Assembly (NCBI RefSeq): GCF_007746795.1
Contig: NZ_CP036343.1
Span: forward strand, 4,625,357-4,689,356
Source of the DNA: Gimesia algae
Lineage (GTDB): Bacteria; Planctomycetota; Planctomycetia; Planctomycetales; Planctomycetaceae
Length of the DNA stretch: 64,000 nucleotides
Reading direction: 5' to 3'
Part shown: one piece after another, positions 52,352 to 63,097 of the stretch
Layout of the letters: every line of letters begins with the position of its first letter
Position numbering within the stretch: the stretch's first letter is position 1
Notes under the pieces: generated by a model
What the model was told of the DNA's origin: nothing
Databases searched by the model: none
What the model saw: the letters and a program-made list of their open reading frames with translations, nothing else
Translations under genes and position numbers: made by a program

Positions 52352-53288
52352 GGCTGGATACCTCATCTGCTAATTTCTGTATTTCAGTTGCCACGGTTGT
52401 TTCAAACTGTGGCAGATTTTTCTCCAGGAACAGTTTGAGACCTGCCCCCGTATCTGTTCTGCGAGACTGTAATTCGGCCAGTCCCGAAATAAAAGCGGAA
52501 GGGAGTCCTTCCTCGGTTTCATCCTGTACTTCGGGATGGAAGATATCCTTAAACGCCTCATGCGGGATAACAAGGTTCGATCGCTGCCAGCCCGCTGCAG
52601 TCACTTCCAGCTTGAGAACGGAGGGGATGTGTGCCTGCGTAGCATCGCTACGGGAGCGGCGGATAATATTTCCCGGAGTAACCCAGGTGGTCTGTCCCTT
52701 TTGAACGTCTTCCAGCTGTCGGTGAATGTGCCCATTCACGACGTATGCCACGCCTTCGATTTCGTATGGTCTCAAGTGCCCCTGCTCTTCGTATCCGGGT
52801 ACCAGAATATCGTGATGCGTGACCCAGACTACGAGTGGCGACTCGTCTTCCTGCTGAAAGGCATCGGCTTTAGGCAGTTTCTGTCCCCAGGATGTGCCGC
52901 CCACCAGGACAGAGCGCCCCGCCATGATGCCCCGCCAGGGGGTTTCTGGCGAAAGTAACCGATAGCGGCCGGCCTGGATCAGAATGCTCAGTGTATCATG
53001 TTCATTCAGCTGGTTTTCCCGGCAGTCGTGGTTCCCATAGATGCCATACACGGGCGTTTCGAAGAGCGTGAGCAATTCACAGAGCAACCAGTTCTGATTG
53101 TCACGGGGGACATGAAACAGATCCCCCAGGATCACAGGCAGTAGCCTCTGCTCCTGCGCTGTCTGCAGGCACCACTTTAGTTTCTCCAGCACCACGCGGG
53201 GATAGTCGTCCTTGCGAAACCCGGGAACTCGTCCCTCGATGTGCGGATCCCCGATGAGCAGCACTCCCTGGTATTCCTCATGCGTCAT
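52341..53288 (-). CDS. SbcD/Mre11-like metallophosphoesterase
   Basis: A 315-aa calcineurin-like phosphoesterase. The metal-site motifs are all present: GDPHIEG (Asp14, His16), GDLFH (about 55-59), GNHD (about 86-89), VTHHD (about 157) and NGHIH (about 186-190), which fits an Mn-dependent nuclease of the Mre11/SbcD type. The C-terminal ~100 residues probably form the capping and Rad50-binding region and end in a helix. It overlaps the upstream ATPase gene and the downstream coiled-coil gene by 11 nt each, so all three are translationally coupled. DNA end processing is inferred from the family. Confidence 0.88.
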   Translation of the reverse strand: MTHEEYQGVLLIGDPHIEGRVPGFRKDDYPRVVLEKLKWCLQTAQEQRLLPVILGDLFHVPRDNQNWLLCELLTLFETPVYGIYGNHDCRENQLNEHDTLSILIQAGRYRLLSPETPWRGIMAGRSVLVGGTSWGQKLPKADAFQQEDESPLVVWVTHHDILVPGYEEQGHLRPYEIEGVAYVVNGHIHRQLEDVQKGQTTWVTPGNIIRRSRSDATQAHIPSVLKLEVTAAGWQRSNLVIPHEAFKDIFHPEVQDETEEGLPSAFISGLAELQSRRTDTGAGLKLFLEKNLPQFETTVATEIQKLADEVSSHDE

Positions 53289-54621
53289 GCGAGTGCCCTC
53301 TCAATCCGGTCTCTGCAGACTGCAAAAACTGATCTGGTTCCAGCTCTGCACCGCAGGTCGGGCAGGTCGGATTCTCTGCCACCCACTCTCGCAGTTCCGA
53401 ACACACGCGTTCAAACGCTGCTTCCGCTTTTGCGTGAATCTGTTTCCGTTCCAGAAACTCGGTTTCTAGAGCGGTCCACTGCTGACAGACCTGCGTCAGG
53501 TGGGCGCCATCAACCAATTCAGGGGGCGGAACACATTTCGCGAGTATTTGTGCTTCCTGCTGATCCACTTGGACCCGCTCTGCCGCCGTGGACAGTCGAG
53601 CGATCAGCTTTTCCAGATTGTCTGGTGAGGTCAACTGCGGTGGATCCTGCAGATCTTCCAGGCAACTGTGTGTGGCAACCGAATACTGGCAGATCACGGA
53701 TTGCAGTTCTGTCTCTTTGATAAGTTCCGCCAGCGCGGACTCATCTTCAATGGTTGGCGGGATACTCAAAGGCAGTAAAGCGGTGACGGCAACCTGGGAC
53801 CGCTGCTGTTCCTGTTCGATGCCCTGCCAGCGATGGACGAGCACTTCCAGTGGACGCTCATTTTCCTGCTGGAGTTCCGTCGGTAAGTCGCTCAAACAGG
53901 CAGCGCGGCGGGCATAAAGCTCTACGCGTTCGCTAGCTTGGGTCAGCCCCTGAATCAGGATTTCCAGCTGCTGAATCTGTTGTATTTCGGCCTGGAGTGC
54001 CTGATACGTCTGGTCGAGTGTTTCGAGTCGCGATTCCAGATCCGGAACTGGCTGCAGGAGTTCCAGAGTTGCGGCGTTCTGTTTCTGCTCGGCCTGCTGT
54101 CGCTGATATTCCTGCTGCGCCGCTTTGACTTTACTGCGGTGCAGCTTCTGCATTTCGATCAGGACCGATGCATCAGAGGAAGACGCAAAGAACCGGGCGG
54201 CACGACTGCCCCGGTCCCCTAACAGAAAAATGGGCGACTTCTGCTCGCCGAAATGCACGTCGAATTCATCGCTGTCCCCCGACTTGACTTTCGCCAGCCG
54301 CAGAACTTCGGTCAGGATCTCCGGGACGCTGTTTCGGAGGCGATGAAAATCCTGCCCGTCAATCGTGTAGCTGACCACTTTCTTTTTGCGCTTCCATTCG
54401 ATGACGTGGCCATCATCGGTTTCCACGATCACCCGGCACTCTTTTGCACCGTGCCTGACCATGTAATCGCCAGAGGTATTTTCAGCCAGAACCTGCAGCG
54501 CAGAAACGAACGCTGACTTACCGCAGTTATTGGGCCCCGTCAACACGGTTAACCCGGGCGACAGCTCGATCTCGGTAAACGCATGGCTCATAAAGTTATG
54601 TAGTGTAATCCGTTTCAACAT
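53278..54621 (-). CDS. Rad50/SbcC N-terminal half ending in a zinc hook (separate gene)
   Basis: A 447-aa AAA/ABC-type ATPase half. It opens MLKRITLHNFMSHAFTEIEL and has Walker A in LTGPNNCGKSAF (about 31-42) and a Q-loop-like EQKSPIFLLGDRGS. Then comes a coiled-coil arm (about 160-415; Gln/Glu/Leu-rich, e.g. LETLDQTYQALQAEIQQ). The chain ends 24 residues after the zinc hook CPTC (420-423). No Walker B or signature is present, unlike full-length Rad50 (800 or more residues), so the second head half must come from another chain. It is the first gene of the module, which reads on the minus strand. Confidence 0.88.
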   Translation of the reverse strand: MLKRITLHNFMSHAFTEIELSPGLTVLTGPNNCGKSAFVSALQVLAENTSGDYMVRHGAKECRVIVETDDGHVIEWKRKKKVVSYTIDGQDFHRLRNSVPEILTEVLRLAKVKSGDSDEFDVHFGEQKSPIFLLGDRGSRAARFFASSSDASVLIEMQKLHRSKVKAAQQEYQRQQAEQKQNAATLELLQPVPDLESRLETLDQTYQALQAEIQQIQQLEILIQGLTQASERVELYARRAACLSDLPTELQQENERPLEVLVHRWQGIEQEQQRSQVAVTALLPLSIPPTIEDESALAELIKETELQSVICQYSVATHSCLEDLQDPPQLTSPDNLEKLIARLSTAAERVQVDQQEAQILAKCVPPPELVDGAHLTQVCQQWTALETEFLERKQIHAKAEAAFERVCSELREWVAENPTCPTCGAELEPDQFLQSAETGLRGHSHDA

Positions 54622-54805
54622 GCTTCAAAGTATAATCATTTCGTTTTCCGAATCACAGGATTTATACCCCCGGTATTTCAGATCCCGTCCGAAACAGAGG
54701 CTTGCGTTCCGTAGTGGATTGGAGTCAAATATTCTGAAAGACGACCATCGGGCGCGAAACTCGTGACCTGCTCGATTCTTCCTGCATTCTTAAATAGGAC
54801 TACCC

Positions 54806-56014
54806 ATGCTCTCGCAGACTCAATATTTCCTGTACGTCACCATGTTATCAGGTGCTGTCTGCTCAACCCTGTTCACTGAGACCGCCCGGGGCGCCGATCA
54901 ATACTGGGTTTATGTGGGCACTTACACCCGCGGCAGTGACAGCAAAGGGATCTACCAGCTGCTGCTGGACAGCGAGACGGGTAAACTGACGCACGTGGAT
55001 GCTACGGAAAATGTCGTAAACCCGTCGTTCCTGGCGATTCACCCCAATCAGAAATTCCTGTATGCTGTCAACGAAATCAATGATTTCCCCCATGGTATTG
55101 TTGATTTTCCAAATCTGCCCTCCGGAGCTGTCAGTGCGTTTTCGATTGACTCGGACAGTGGTAAGTTGACTTTTCTGAACCAGATTGCATCCGAGGGAGG
55201 CTCTCCCTGCTATCTGGTGGTCGACCGGACCGGAACAACAGTGCTCGTGGCCAATTACTCCAACGGGAGAATTTGTTCATTTTCGCTCAAAAAAGACGGT
55301 GCGATCGATGACTGCAAATCGGTAATACAACATAGCGGCTCAAGTATTAACCCCCAGCGTCAGCAGTCGCCCCACGCCCACTCCATCAACCTGGATCCTG
55401 AGAATAAATATGCGGTCGCAGCTGATTTAGGCATCGATAAGCTGCTTATATATATCTTTGATCCCAAACAGGGTGTTCTATCTCCGAATTCAAACGGCTC
55501 CCACGAGATCAAAATGGCCCCGGGAGCCGGACCGCGGCACTTTGCCTTTCATCCGAGCGGGAAATGGGGTTATGTGATCAACGAGCTGAACCTGACCGTG
55601 ACTGCGATGAACTACAATCAAAAGACGGGCGAATTAGAGATTATTCAGACCATCTCGACTGTTCCACCGGGGACAGACTTAAAAGGAAATTCCACTGCGG
55701 AAGTACAAGTGCATCCTTCGGGGAAATTTTTGTATGGTTCGAACCGGGGGCCGAATACACTGGCCATGTACCGGATTGATGAGCAGACCGGCAAACTGAC
55801 TTCTATCGGCTTCCAGCCTACTGGTGGCGCAATGCCACGCAATTTCAAGATTGATCCATCGGGAACGTTTCTGCTTGCGGCAAACCAGAATACAAACAAC
55901 ATCGTGGTATTCCGGATTGATCAGAAAACCGGTTTGTTACAGCCCACAGGTCATGAGATTACAATCCCCAAGCCGGTCTGCATCAAATTCCTGCCAATCA
56001 CTGCTACCCCGTAG
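54806..56014 (+). CDS. Secreted lactonase-type seven-bladed beta-propeller
   Basis: A 402-aa protein of the lactonase/6-phosphogluconolactonase (PF10282) family, with a signal peptide (MLSQTQYFLYVTMLSGAVCS...RGA). Typical blades are VYVGTYTRGSDSKGIYQLLLDSETGKLTH, FLAIHPNQKFLYAVNEI, PHAHSINLDPENKYAVAADLGIDKLLIY, PRHFAFHPSGKWGYVINEL, and MPRNFKIDPSGTFLLAANQNTNNIVVFRID. In E. coli, PgL hydrolyses 6-phosphogluconolactone; export makes another lactone substrate more likely here. The ATG is preceded by a long AT-rich gap; the gene is apparently monocistronic. Confidence 0.9.
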   Translation: MLSQTQYFLYVTMLSGAVCSTLFTETARGADQYWVYVGTYTRGSDSKGIYQLLLDSETGKLTHVDATENVVNPSFLAIHPNQKFLYAVNEINDFPHGIVDFPNLPSGAVSAFSIDSDSGKLTFLNQIASEGGSPCYLVVDRTGTTVLVANYSNGRICSFSLKKDGAIDDCKSVIQHSGSSINPQRQQSPHAHSINLDPENKYAVAADLGIDKLLIYIFDPKQGVLSPNSNGSHEIKMAPGAGPRHFAFHPSGKWGYVINELNLTVTAMNYNQKTGELEIIQTISTVPPGTDLKGNSTAEVQVHPSGKFLYGSNRGPNTLAMYRIDEQTGKLTSIGFQPTGGAMPRNFKIDPSGTFLLAANQNTNNIVVFRIDQKTGLLQPTGHEITIPKPVCIKFLPITATP

Positions 56015-56103
56015 TCGGCTGGCCGCCTATAATTCACTTTTTGTAATTCATATAGACGAATCAGAACCGATTTCTGACACCAAGACCAGAAAAGTTGCTT
56101 GAG

Positions 56104-56760
56104 ATGTGGATTAAAATTTGTGGTATACAAGACCCCGAAACTGCGTGCATGGTCGCCGATCTGGGCGCTACCGCTCTGGGTCTGAATTTTTATTCCCCCT
56201 CCCCCCGCTCCATTGATCTCACCACAGCCAAAGAAATCCAGACAGCAATCGGCCCCCGAGCGGTCACGCTGGTTGGATTATTTGTCAATCACTCACTGCT
56301 AGATGTGATCACAGTCTGTGACGCGCTCAACTTAAATATGATCCAGTTGCATGGCGAGGAGCCACCCGAGTTTCTCGCAGAACTGGCTCACCAGTTCTCT
56401 GAACTTACCATCATCAAGGCGATTCGCACCAGAGATTCAGACCTCTCATTCTTGGAGTCGTATCTGAAGTCCTGTGACCGAACCGGAAAACGTCCTGACC
56501 ACATACTGATAGACGCTTATTCACCTGCAGCTTACGGAGGCACAGGTCATCTCGCTCCCTGGCAAATGATTAGCGAAGAATATCAGTACAGCGACTGGCC
56601 TAAGCTGATTTTGGCAGGAGGACTGACACCAGAAAATGTGGCAGAAGCAATCGGTGCCGTTCATCCCTTTGGTGTCGATACTGCCAGTGGAGTCGAAAAT
56701 CAACCGGGAGTGAAAAACCGGGCTCAAGTTGAAGCCTTCATAAACCAGGCGAAAAAGTAA
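56104..56760 (+). CDS. trpF: Phosphoribosylanthranilate isomerase
   Basis: A 218-aa (beta/alpha)8 enzyme that converts N-(5-phosphoribosyl)anthranilate to CdRP in tryptophan synthesis. It opens with MWIKICGI, with the catalytic Cys7. Further landmarks are ALGLNFYSPSPRSI, LVGLFVNHS, MIQLHGEE, LIDAYSPAAYGGTG (catalytic Asp) and LAGGLTPENVAEAI with GVDTASGVE. The ATG at 56104 gives the usual MWIKICG start; a TTG nine bases earlier is less likely. No other trp genes are near, as usual for planctomycetes. Confidence 0.95.
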   Translation: MWIKICGIQDPETACMVADLGATALGLNFYSPSPRSIDLTTAKEIQTAIGPRAVTLVGLFVNHSLLDVITVCDALNLNMIQLHGEEPPEFLAELAHQFSELTIIKAIRTRDSDLSFLESYLKSCDRTGKRPDHILIDAYSPAAYGGTGHLAPWQMISEEYQYSDWPKLILAGGLTPENVAEAIGAVHPFGVDTASGVENQPGVKNRAQVEAFINQAKK

Positions 56761-56969
56761 AGAAAATTCTTCGCTAAAGCCGCTACAACAGGGCTCACTA
56801 TTCACCTGAAAGACTAAGATTCATGACAGTTTTTCATAACTGCCTTGAGAATCGATTGATAGAGGCATACCATATACACAGGACAGGTGTGTCTCGAGGA
56901 TGTGGCGCTGGGTCACTTTAATTCAGGAGTCGCGAGAAACAACTGGTTTCTCCAGGGAATTTAAAAACC

Positions 56970-57398
56970 ATGTCAACCGATTATACGATTTTATTGATCG
57001 AAGATGACCGTGAAATTTCAAGTACGCTAAGCGGTGTCATCAAGTCAGCAGGTTACAATGTGCTTGTTGCCCCCAATGGTCTGGAAGGCCAAAAACTGGC
57101 ACAATCTGAAAACCCGGACCTGGTCATTACCGATATGATGATGCCCAAAATGGGTGGTTTCCCAGTACTGGAGTCTCTGAAATCGCTCCCCTCACCTCCC
57201 AGGGTCATCATGATTACTGCGAACGAAGGAGGGCGCCATAAAGCTTACGCTGAAATGCTGGGCGTGGATGATTATCTGCGAAAACCATTCGCAATGGATA
57301 TTTTTCTTGATGCCATCGCACGCGTCCTCGCTAAAGACAGCAGTGACGACGAGAAACCAGCCAAAGGACCAGTTACCCGTTCTCGCAAAAAGTCCTGA
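56970..57398 (+). CDS. Single-domain response regulator
   Basis: A 142-aa CheY-like receiver domain: acidic pocket Glu11/Asp12/Asp13 (LLIEDDRE), phosphoacceptor Asp55 ([13 protein letters not shown]), Thr83 (MITAN) and Lys105 (YLRKPFAMD). No output domain follows. The C-terminal ~25 residues are charged and end in a basic tail ([11 protein letters not shown]), probably disordered. No histidine kinase gene is close, so the partner is unknown. The gene is monocistronic and convergent with the DUF420-like gene. Confidence 0.94.
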   Translation: MSTDYTILLIEDDREISSTLSGVIKSAGYNVLVAPNGLEGQKLAQSENPDLVITDMMMPKMGGFPVLESLKSLPSPPRVIMITANEGGRHKAYAEMLGVDDYLRKPFAMDIFLDAIARVLAKDSSDDEKPAKGPVTRSRKKS

Positions 57399-57413
57399 TC
57401 GAAAAAGAGGCTC

Positions 57414-57908
57414 TCAACTGCTGACAACAAGTGCGACGTAGTACCAATACAAGCCTGTTACTGACGTCAGCGTGATATCAATTGTCGAGATCCAGCCCAG
57501 CTTCTTATGAAGACCACTGTGCGCACAGGGTTTGGGCGGATCAGGAATCCGTTTCAATGCCAGAAACAGTGTTGTAGCCCATAACAGTGGTGTACTGACA
57601 GCAAAAACCAGGTGGACATACAACACATTCCGAACGTACTGGAACTGTTCGGGGGTTAATGGTGTCTCGCGCTGATCGACAATATTCTGCCAACCTCCGT
57701 GCATGAGTTGCACGTCGATTTCAAACGCAGTTACCGCAACCAGCAGTACCGCTCCCAGCAATATCTGCAGTTTTTTGTGTAAGGAAAAATTACGTTTAAT
57801 TTTGACTGTGAAGAGACTGAATAACAGTAAAGGCACGATCAGGATGAGTGCCGAGACAACAAAATCCAACATGAATGTTGAGCGATAGCCTAAAAATCCA
57901 TGCGCCAT
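57414..57908 (-). CDS. DUF420-like four-helix membrane protein
   Basis: A 164-aa protein with about four hydrophobic helices: FMLDFVVSALILIVPLLLFSLF, KLQILLGAVLLVAVTAFEIDV, VLYVHLVFAVSTPLLWATTLFLALK and ITLTSVTGLYWYYVALV. The spacing, the LHKKLQ motif after helix 1, and HxxF/GLHKKLGWISTID before the last helix fit the DUF420/YozB-type family, which is linked in other bacteria to heme-copper oxidase assembly. That link is established knowledge for relatives and is not shown here. Family call moderate. Confidence 0.6.
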   Translation of the reverse strand: MAHGFLGYRSTFMLDFVVSALILIVPLLLFSLFTVKIKRNFSLHKKLQILLGAVLLVAVTAFEIDVQLMHGGWQNIVDQRETPLTPEQFQYVRNVLYVHLVFAVSTPLLWATTLFLALKRIPDPPKPCAHSGLHKKLGWISTIDITLTSVTGLYWYYVALVVSS

Positions 57909-58151
57909 CTGAAATCCTGTCTGGGAATATATAAGGGGCTAAATTGTTCGTAGCACAACATATCAGATCTGCAGATCCCCTCCAATAGCAGCCTGTCACC
58001 CCAGCGATCGACGCTCCGAGAGATTCCTGTCAATAAAGCTGCAGTTTTGCTTGTTACCCGCTTGATGTCTCTGTCAGAGTGTTGATAAATTGACGGAACA
58101 GACATATTGTTACCAAAGAGCCGTCTATCATAAAACACAGGAGGTGTTCGC

Positions 58152-58904
58152 GTGCAAGTGTGCGGCGTTATTCCCGCCAGACTGCAATCAACTCGACTAC
58201 CCGGAAAACTATTGCTGAACGAAACGGGTAAAACGTTAATTCAGCATACCTGGGAAGCCGCCGCCAGTTCCGAAAAGCTGGATCGGTTGATCGTCGCCAC
58301 AGACAGTCTGGAAATCATGGAATGTGTACATGGATTTGGCGGGAAAGCCTGTCTGACAGGTGAGCACCCCAATGGTACCGACCGAATTGCAGAAGTGGCA
58401 ATGCACGAGCTATTTGATGCTGAAATTCTGGTGAATATCCAGGGAGATGAGCCTGAGATCTCACCCGTTTTTATCGACAAGCTTATAGAAGTATTGATTC
58501 AGTCTCCAACTGCAGATATGGCTACTCTGGCGACTCCGATTCGTGAATTGGATCAGTTGCAGGATTCTTCGTGTACTAAAGTCGTCTGCCGGACTGATGG
58601 CTCTGCAATGTACTTTAGTCGCCTGCCAATCCCTTTTACACGTGATCAGAACCCGGAAATATTCCTGCCTGAGCAGAGCCCCTGGCTGCTACATCTGGGT
58701 ATCTATGCATACCGCCGGGCTTTCCTGCTGAATCTGACTCAGATTCCACCGACTCCTCTGGAACAGTTAGAAAAGCTGGAACAGCTACGCGCTCTGGAAT
58801 CAGGTGCCACTATTCAAGTCGCTCAAGTCTCCCACCCTTCAGTGGGTATTGATACTCCGGAAGATTACGCACAATTTGTCTCACGCTATCAGCAGAACCA
58901 GTGA
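58152..58904 (+). CDS. kdsB: 3-deoxy-manno-octulosonate cytidylyltransferase
   Basis: A 250-aa nucleotidyltransferase that activates Kdo as CMP-Kdo for lipopolysaccharide core synthesis. Motifs: VIPARLQSTRLPGKLL (the CTP-binding loop), IVATDS, GTDRIAEV, LVNIQGDEPEI (metal site), and YFSRLPIPF. The start is GTG at 58152 with AGGAGGTG about 8 nt upstream, one of the clearest ribosome binding sites in the window. Length is normal. Its presence indicates that this organism makes Kdo-containing lipid A core. Confidence 0.96.
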   Translation: MQVCGVIPARLQSTRLPGKLLLNETGKTLIQHTWEAAASSEKLDRLIVATDSLEIMECVHGFGGKACLTGEHPNGTDRIAEVAMHELFDAEILVNIQGDEPEISPVFIDKLIEVLIQSPTADMATLATPIRELDQLQDSSCTKVVCRTDGSAMYFSRLPIPFTRDQNPEIFLPEQSPWLLHLGIYAYRRAFLLNLTQIPPTPLEQLEKLEQLRALESGATIQVAQVSHPSVGIDTPEDYAQFVSRYQQNQ

Positions 58905-59042
58905 GTATCCGCATCGCAAGCAGGACACTGCCGCCATCATAAGTGACTGATATCAATTACCTTAAACCACCACACCAGATTGATAAATAAATCAGTGGCA
59001 GATGCCCTTCCTTCAATCTGGCTGGGGTTTTCCTGATTTTGA

Positions 59043-60749
<1,707 letters not shown>

Positions 60750-60807
60750 AACAAAGACAGAGCGTACATTTTGCTATAACCACCAGAAACAATGGGCACA
60801 TTCTCCG

Positions 60808-61749
60808 ATGAGTTCCAATAAATCTGGCGCAGGTCTGAAGATTTCGGGTCTGCTGAATATCAATAAACCACAGGACATCACTTCCCGGCAGGTGGTCAAT
60901 CAGATCCAGAAGCTGATCAAGCCGGCCCGCGTTGGTCATGCTGGGACTCTGGATCCTCTGGCAACGGGTGTTCTGGTGCTGTGTACTGGATCTAATACAC
61001 GGCTGATTCGCTTTATCCAACAACAGCCCAAAGAATATATCGGTGAATTTATTCTGGGTAAACGCAGTGATACTGATGATATGACCGGTGAGATCAGCGA
61101 TACACATGACTGCCGAACGGTAACACAACAGGAGTTGGAAGAATGCCTGCCGACTTTCCAGGGTAGGATCAAACAGATCCCACCTCAGTATTCTGCAGTG
61201 CATATTGATGGACGGCGTGCCTACGATCTGGCGCGTCGTGGTAAATCGTTTGAAATCCAGCCGCGCGAAGTCGATGTTTACGAAATCGAATTATTGGACT
61301 TTTCCTTTCCCCGGTTTCAATTGCGCATCGTGTGTGGCTCGGGAACCTATATCCGCTCAATCGGACGCGATCTAGGCGAACAGCTGGGGGTGGGTGCCAC
61401 GATGTCAGCACTGGTACGTACTCGGATCGGCCCCTTTACTCTGAATTCAGCAATGGAACTGGATGAAGAGCTTTCGGTCGGCATGATTGCTCAGAATTTG
61501 CAGTCGGCAGTACTCGCTGTGGAACAACTGCCCCACTATCACTGTGATGCACGGGAGCTGCTGTCACTCAGTCAGGGACAAAAATTGAACTGTAAGCCAG
61601 AACAATTTCCAACTACTCCCGAAATAATTGAAGTAGCTGTGATCTGCCCCCAAGGTAGTCTTTCGGCAATAGCGGAATGGGACCCGGATGAACAACAGCT
61701 GTCCCCACGGCAGGTTTTCCATCCCGCACCTGGAGCGCATCAGAATTAA
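60808..61749 (+). CDS. truB: tRNA pseudouridine(55) synthase
   Basis: A 313-aa TruB that makes pseudouridine at position 55 of tRNA. The catalytic Asp49 lies in GHAGTLDPLATGVL (43-56). Other blocks are NINKPQDITSRQVVNQI, QIPPQYSAVHIDGRRAYDLARRG and IVCGSGTYIRSIGRDLGEQLG. The last ~70 residues form a C-terminal extension related to the PUA region but poorly conserved. The stop codon lies within the left end of repeat copy D, so the last codons (GAHQN) overlap the repeat. Confidence 0.96.
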   Translation: MSSNKSGAGLKISGLLNINKPQDITSRQVVNQIQKLIKPARVGHAGTLDPLATGVLVLCTGSNTRLIRFIQQQPKEYIGEFILGKRSDTDDMTGEISDTHDCRTVTQQELEECLPTFQGRIKQIPPQYSAVHIDGRRAYDLARRGKSFEIQPREVDVYEIELLDFSFPRFQLRIVCGSGTYIRSIGRDLGEQLGVGATMSALVRTRIGPFTLNSAMELDEELSVGMIAQNLQSAVLAVEQLPHYHCDARELLSLSQGQKLNCKPEQFPTTPEIIEVAVICPQGSLSAIAEWDPDEQQLSPRQVFHPAPGAHQN

Positions 61750-61824
61750 CCATAGCGACTCTCAATCTATGATACTCGGTCCAAATGGCCCTCGAGACGC
61801 TACAGTAAAACTGGACACAGTTTA
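61733..61824 (+). repeat. 92-bp dispersed repeat, copy D
   Basis: Plus-strand copy, in the same direction as truB and overlapping its last codons and stop. One mismatch (TAGCGACTC) affects the 9-bp stem; the right part (AAACTGGACACAGTTT) is a perfect small hairpin with a 4-nt loop. Its right end resembles copy A (CAGTTTA, then AGTCCAGA a few bases further on). Confidence 0.9.
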
Positions 61825-61878
61825 ATAATTAATTTTAGTCCAGACCAACTGAGTATTTTCACGCAGAGCGAGCACAAC

Positions 61879-62454
61879 ATGAAACTCATCCTGGCCAGCA
61901 CTTCGCCGTATCGTACTCAACAACTAACACGAATCGGATTAGAATTTGAGAGGTGTGCCCCCAATGTAGATGAAGACCTCTTCAAACAAGCCGGATTCAC
62001 TCCTGAAACACTGGCAGAAGTTCTGGCCCTCGAAAAAGCAAAAGCGGTAGCTCAACAGCACCCTCAGGCGGTGGTCATTGGAGGTGACCAACTGGTTTCG
62101 TTTGAAAACCGGATTCTGGGAAAGCCTGGCACGGAGGAACTTGCGATTGAGCAGCTACTGTCAATGCAGGGACAAACCCACCTGCTGATCACAGCGATTG
62201 CAGTACTCGGACCAGACTTTTTAGAAACACACATTAATCAGACCACTCTCAAAATGAGAGAACTCAGTCGAACTGCCATTGAACGCTATGTCCGGTTTGA
62301 TCAACCACTGAACTGTGCGGGTGCTTACAAGCTCGAGAGCCAGGGAATTACTTTATTTGAAGAGATTCAGTCCACAGATCATTCCGCAATTACAGGAATC
62401 CCGCTGATCGCTTTGACCTCGCTGCTGATTAAAGCAGGAATCTCGATTCCCTGA
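61879..62454 (+). CDS. Maf-family nucleotide pyrophosphatase
   Basis: A 191-aa Maf/Ham1-type protein that hydrolyses non-canonical or excess nucleoside triphosphates to monophosphates. It opens KLILASTSPYRTQQLTRIGLEF, with the SxSPxR phosphate-binding pattern. VVIGGDQLVSF carries the metal-binding Asp; CAGAYKLESQGITLFE is the usual C-terminal YxIxGxG block. Length is normal. It starts 129 bp after truB and is followed by a terminator. Confidence 0.93.
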   Translation: MKLILASTSPYRTQQLTRIGLEFERCAPNVDEDLFKQAGFTPETLAEVLALEKAKAVAQQHPQAVVIGGDQLVSFENRILGKPGTEELAIEQLLSMQGQTHLLITAIAVLGPDFLETHINQTTLKMRELSRTAIERYVRFDQPLNCAGAYKLESQGITLFEEIQSTDHSAITGIPLIALTSLLIKAGISIP

Positions 62455-62487
62455 TCGTGGTCGATATTTCAAGTAACAACAATCAAT

Positions 62488-62526
62488 AAAACGCCTGCAG
62501 AAGTTTCCCCCTACAGGCGTTTTTTT
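62488..62526. terminator. Bidirectional terminator-like hairpin
   Basis: AAAACGCCTG (62488-62497) pairs with CAGGCGTTTT (62514-62523) around a 16-nt loop, followed by further T. It lies between the ends of the maf and ECF sigma genes. Confidence 0.85.
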
Positions 62527-62545
62527 GGTTACCAGTAATCAGCAT

Positions 62546-63097
62546 TCAAACGGACTGCAGATCCAGCAAAGCTTCCCGCAGCCGATTACGGGCTGTGTGC
62601 AGTCGGCGCTTGATCGTCCCGATGGGTCGATCAAATTCGTGACTCATCTCCTTCAGGGACTGACCTTTGAAGTAGAATGAGATCAGCGTCTGCCGGTCAA
62701 CTTCACCAAGCTGTTCCAGACCACCTCGCAATTCAGTAGCCCGTTCACTTTCCAGAAGCTTGTCCAGAGGACTCTCTGGTTCATCGTCCAGGACGATGAT
62801 GGTATCCGGGCTCTGAATGCATTCGTTTGGTCGACGCACAGCTCGATTGATTGACATCCGGACGGCAATCTGCCGCAACCATCCACCGAAGCGTTCCGGG
62901 GCATTTAGCTGAGACAGTTTTCGCATTGCCTGGATGAAAACATCCTGCGTCACTTCGCTGGCTTCTGCATGGTTCCGTAATCGCTTCATGACGATCGCAA
63001 ATACAGTTGATTCAAACTGAACCACCAGTGAACCGAAAGCTTCTCGATCACCATTCTGAGCAGCAGTAACTAATTCAATTAAGTTCTGATCTTCCAT
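62546..63097 (-). CDS. ECF-type RNA polymerase sigma factor
   Basis: A 183-aa sigma factor from the ATG at 63097; an upstream extension to 63247 lacks similarity. Region 2 is AFGSLVVQFESTVFAIVMKRLRNHAEASEVTQDVFIQAMRKLSQLNAPERFGGWLRQIAVRMSINRAVRR, split here by description only. Region 4 is LISFYFKGQSLKEMSHEFDRPIGTIKRRLHTARNRLREAL, a helix-turn-helix. No anti-sigma gene follows in the window. It differs from the other sigma factor at 12538 in length and linker. Confidence 0.93.
   Translation of the reverse strand: MEDQNLIELVTAAQNGDREAFGSLVVQFESTVFAIVMKRLRNHAEASEVTQDVFIQAMRKLSQLNAPERFGGWLRQIAVRMSINRAVRRPNECIQSPDTIIVLDDEPESPLDKLLESERATELRGGLEQLGEVDRQTLISFYFKGQSLKEMSHEFDRPIGTIKRRLHTARNRLREALLDLQSV

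Noticed and set aside
51321-54621. Split Rad50 explained as a sequencing frameshift
   Set aside because: The halves are separated by complete nuclease and coiled-coil genes with proper starts and overlaps, so no single frame error could produce the arrangement.
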